Origin: CAZOSF01 sp964582415
GTDB taxonomy: Bacteria; Bacteroidota; Bacteroidia; Flavobacteriales; Flavobacteriaceae
NCBI GenBank assembly: GCA_964582415.1
Contig: CAZOSF010000062.1
Location: 1 to 13,962, forward strand
Direction: 5' to 3'
Length of the DNA: 13,962 nt
The translations under genes and the position numbers were made by a program. Below the pieces are notes generated by a model that made no database searches, was not told where the DNA came from, and saw only the letters and a program-made list of their open reading frames with translations. This document shows, in pieces, positions 11,488-13,962 of this stretch. How positions within the stretch are numbered: position 1 is the stretch's first letter; each line of letters starts with the position of its first letter.

Positions 11488-13935
11488 ATGTTTAAACACA
11501 TACGCACCCTATTGGGGATGGGTGTTCTGCTTTTTAGTTCTTATGGTAGTATGGCCCAAGAACTAACTTCTTCGGAATGGAATGCCCTCTTGGGAACTGT
11601 TCTGAATGAAGAACAACATCCCATCGACTTGGCCACCCTTTCACTATTCCAAGGAGCTACTTTTGTGAAAAGTACCATTACCACTCCAGAAGGCACCTTT
11701 CGTATTCCAAATATTGATCCTGGAACCTATGTGCTCCAGATAGATCATATGGAATACGAAACCTATCGCTCCCAACCCTTTGCCATAGCAGAGAACGAGG
11801 TGAAGACATTACCCACCATCACCCTTAAACGAGTGACCAATAGCCTCGAGGAGGTCGTAATCACCAAGAAAAAGGAAATCATAGAAGTGAAACCCGATAA
11901 GGTGGTTTTTAATGTTTCCAGTAGTCCGAGCGCCTCGGGCTCCAATGGCTTGGATGTACTGCGCCAAGCCCCCGGCGTTACTATCGATTTGGATAATTCC
12001 ATCAACCTTTTGGGTAAAAGCAATGTGCAGGTATATCTGAATGGGGTACAATCCCGACTCTCTGGGGCCGATTTGGTGAACTTTCTTCAAAGTTTGAGTT
12101 CGGATGTAATCGATTCCATTGAAATCATCACCAATCCTTCCTCCAAATACGATGCGGAAGGAACAGGGGGGATTATCGATATCCGTTTAAAGAAAGCCGT
12201 ATCCACTGGATTTAACGGAAATGCTACTTCCAGCTTTACCAAAGGGGAGAAGTATCGTTATAACAACAATCTCAGTCTTAATTACGGACTGGGAAAATGG
12301 AAGTTCAATCTCGATGCCACCCAATCGTACAACAATTATCCCGAACGCTTCGACGACAGAAAGATTCAAAACAATGTCTATCTAAAGCTATACTCTCGAG
12401 ATTTTCAAATCAGAAAGGGATGGAATCTTGGATTGGGAGCCGAGGCCCAATTGAATGACAACCATTACGTAGGACTCAGCACTCGAGGAATCTTCAACAC
12501 TACCAATAACGAGCTCAATAGCTGGACGAACATCTACCAAAATGATCCTTTTGAATTCCAGCAGTTATTGGTGTCCCAATCCATTCGGGACGGAAATTCC
12601 TCCAATATCCTTGGGAACGCTTTCCATCTTTGGACCCTCAGCGATTCGGCCAATCTAACGACCAACGTTAGTGCCGGTTCCTATGACAGCACTTCGGATA
12701 CGTTTCAACCCAATACCTATTTCGCACCCGATGGCGTTACGATCATCGAAAAGAACGACACGGCCTTCGATTCGGATACGCAAATCAATCTTTGGTCGGC
12801 CAAAACCGATTATGAAAAGAGTTGGGAGTCGATTACCTTAACGGCTGGAGTGAAATATGCCCATGTAAAAACCCAAAACACTTTTGCGTTTTTCAATTTT
12901 GAAAACGGACAACCCATCTTTGACAATACCAAAAGCAATGATTTCAATTACACGGAAAACGTTACGGCGGGGTATGTGAATTTGAATTGGAATTTGGGGG
13001 AGCAATGGATTGCTAACGGAGGGTTTCGAGTAGAGAATACCTCCTCTCGAGGGCAATTGTTAAGTGATGTTGATATTGAAAACAAGGATGTGAAACGGAA
13101 CTATACCGATTACTTTCCCAATTTCGGACTCACCTACAAATGGAACGAAGACAACACCTTGTCCGCTAACTTGGGCCGACGCATCACTCGCCCGAACTAT
13201 CAAGACTTGAATCCGTTCGAATATCCCAACAGTCAGTTGGTGGTATGGAAAGGAAACCCTTTTCTGAATCCGAATTACGTGATGAACTATCAGATGAGTT
13301 ATGCATACAAGTCGAAATTCTTACTCACCCTGTTCTACAGTAAAACCACCGATTTCTTTGCCCGTATTGTAGAAATCACAGGGGACGAGTCTTCGCAAAT
13401 CATTCCGAGGAATATGCAGAAATCCTATAACTATGGAGCTTCGAGCAGTTTTTCCTTCGATGTGATTCAAAACACCTGGAATGTACTTTTGTTTGGCAAT
13501 GCCTCGATACAGAAATTTGATGGGGACGTGGAAGGCACTGTTATCGACCTTACCGCCTGGCTCTGGAATTACAGAATTCAGAACAATTTAAAATTGCCTT
13601 GGGACATTACAATGGATGTTAGTTTTTATCAGCAGAGTAAATGGATATGGAGAGGTTCTGTGTATATTTCGGGTACCTATAATCTAGATTTCGGTGTTCG
13701 AAAGGACTTTTTCAACAAAAAACTCCAATTGCGAATTACTGGGAATGATATTTTAGGAACCTCGGTGTATTACCCCTATACTTCCGATTACGGAGGTATT
13801 AATCTGGACGGGAATTATATCGGTGACGGCATGCGCTTCGGTGCTGGACTCACCTATAATTTTGGGGAAGCTTCCAAGTCGAAACGAAAAACGAAGAGTG
13901 CATTGCAGGAGGAACTAGATCGGATTGACAATTAG
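11488..13935 (+). CDS. TonB-dependent outer-membrane receptor (carboxypeptidase-regulatory-like, OMP beta-barrel type)
   Basis: I place the start at ATG 11488, because it gives a compact signal peptide (MFKHIRTLLGMGVLLFSSYG, then S-M-A-Q); an in-frame TTG 30 nt upstream is less likely. The product has 815 residues. A carboxypeptidase-regulatory-like domain (G-T-V-L-N-E-E-Q-H-P... G-T-Y-V-L-Q-I) is followed by a TonB plug (V-V-F-N-V... G-V-T-I-D... I-E-I-I-T-N-P-S-S-K-Y-D-A-E-G). A large barrel then carries R-R-I-T-R-P-N-Y-Q-D-L-N-P and G-N-P-F-L-N-P-N-Y-V. It should sit in the outer membrane and import a ligand using TonB energy. No SusD partner follows, so the substrate cannot be inferred. 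Unusually, the last barrel strand (G-L-T-Y-N-F) is followed by about 20 charged residues, E-A-S-K-S-K-R-K-T-K-S-A... to R-I-D-N. Confidence 0.93.
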   Translation: MFKHIRTLLGMGVLLFSSYGSMAQELTSSEWNALLGTVLNEEQHPIDLATLSLFQGATFVKSTITTPEGTFRIPNIDPGTYVLQIDHMEYETYRSQPFAIAENEVKTLPTITLKRVTNSLEEVVITKKKEIIEVKPDKVVFNVSSSPSASGSNGLDVLRQAPGVTIDLDNSINLLGKSNVQVYLNGVQSRLSGADLVNFLQSLSSDVIDSIEIITNPSSKYDAEGTGGIIDIRLKKAVSTGFNGNATSSFTKGEKYRYNNNLSLNYGLGKWKFNLDATQSYNNYPERFDDRKIQNNVYLKLYSRDFQIRKGWNLGLGAEAQLNDNHYVGLSTRGIFNTTNNELNSWTNIYQNDPFEFQQLLVSQSIRDGNSSNILGNAFHLWTLSDSANLTTNVSAGSYDSTSDTFQPNTYFAPDGVTIIEKNDTAFDSDTQINLWSAKTDYEKSWESITLTAGVKYAHVKTQNTFAFFNFENGQPIFDNTKSNDFNYTENVTAGYVNLNWNLGEQWIANGGFRVENTSSRGQLLSDVDIENKDVKRNYTDYFPNFGLTYKWNEDNTLSANLGRRITRPNYQDLNPFEYPNSQLVVWKGNPFLNPNYVMNYQMSYAYKSKFLLTLFYSKTTDFFARIVEITGDESSQIIPRNMQKSYNYGASSSFSFDVIQNTWNVLLFGNASIQKFDGDVEGTVIDLTAWLWNYRIQNNLKLPWDITMDVSFYQQSKWIWRGSVYISGTYNLDFGVRKDFFNKKLQLRITGNDILGTSVYYPYTSDYGGINLDGNYIGDGMRFGAGLTYNFGEASKSKRKTKSALQEELDRIDN

Positions 13936-13962
13936 CAATTGGCAATTGGCAATTAGAAATTA
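13929..13962. repeat. Heptanucleotide tandem repeat (CAATTRG)x4 overlapping a stop codon
   Basis: The units are CAATTAG, CAATTGG, CAATTGG and CAATTAG (13929-13956), then AAATTA to the window end. The first unit supplies the final Asn codon and the TAG stop of the receptor gene. The tail CAATTAGAAATTA is identical to 8012-8024 at the second gap. Confidence 0.85.

Overview
The window looks like a draft scaffold from a member of the Flavobacteriaceae (Bacteroidota), probably marine. Supporting signs are a secreted protein with a type IX secretion (T9SS) C-terminal sorting domain, a TonB-dependent receptor of the carboxypeptidase-regulatory-like plus outer-membrane-barrel type, a YfhO-family membrane protein, A-rich leaders without Shine-Dalgarno sequences, and a TAnnTTTG promoter element. 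Two runs of exactly 100 N (2031-2130 and 8026-8125) are scaffold gaps of unknown true length.

Layout. 1-2438 (+) is a cell-envelope pair: the C-terminal half of a YfhO-like protein, then a GT4-type glycosyltransferase 3 nt downstream, interrupted by the first gap. 2440-4210 holds one minus-strand gene for a secreted Tyr/His-rich protein with a basic disordered tail, plus a 527-bp gene-free stretch. That stretch contains intergenic repeats, a consensus sigma-54 promoter and a terminator that together define a likely small RNA of about 126 nt. 4211-7922 (-) is uvrA, followed 28 nt downstream by a T9SS-exported protein. 8126-9186 (+) holds an ECF sigma factor with a structured leader, a 50-residue small protein and a strong terminator. 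9357-11350 (+) is a translationally coupled pair: a P-loop protein of uncertain function and an isoaspartyl peptidase/L-asparaginase. 11488-13935 (+) is a TonB-dependent receptor whose stop codon lies in a heptanucleotide repeat.

The least ordinary part is the minus-strand region 2440-4170. Two TTGGCACG-N4-TTG elements, one a full -24/-12 match and one with a changed -12 base, precede two transcripts. One is the putative sRNA and the other is the Tyr-rich protein mRNA. Both carry the same 17-mer (TTTTTTGGTTGGTTAGT) just before their terminators. This suggests a small sigma-54-linked RNA/mRNA module, but it is an inference from sequence alone.

No tRNA, rRNA, CRISPR array, transposase or prophage gene was seen. 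Most of the window is chromosomal core.
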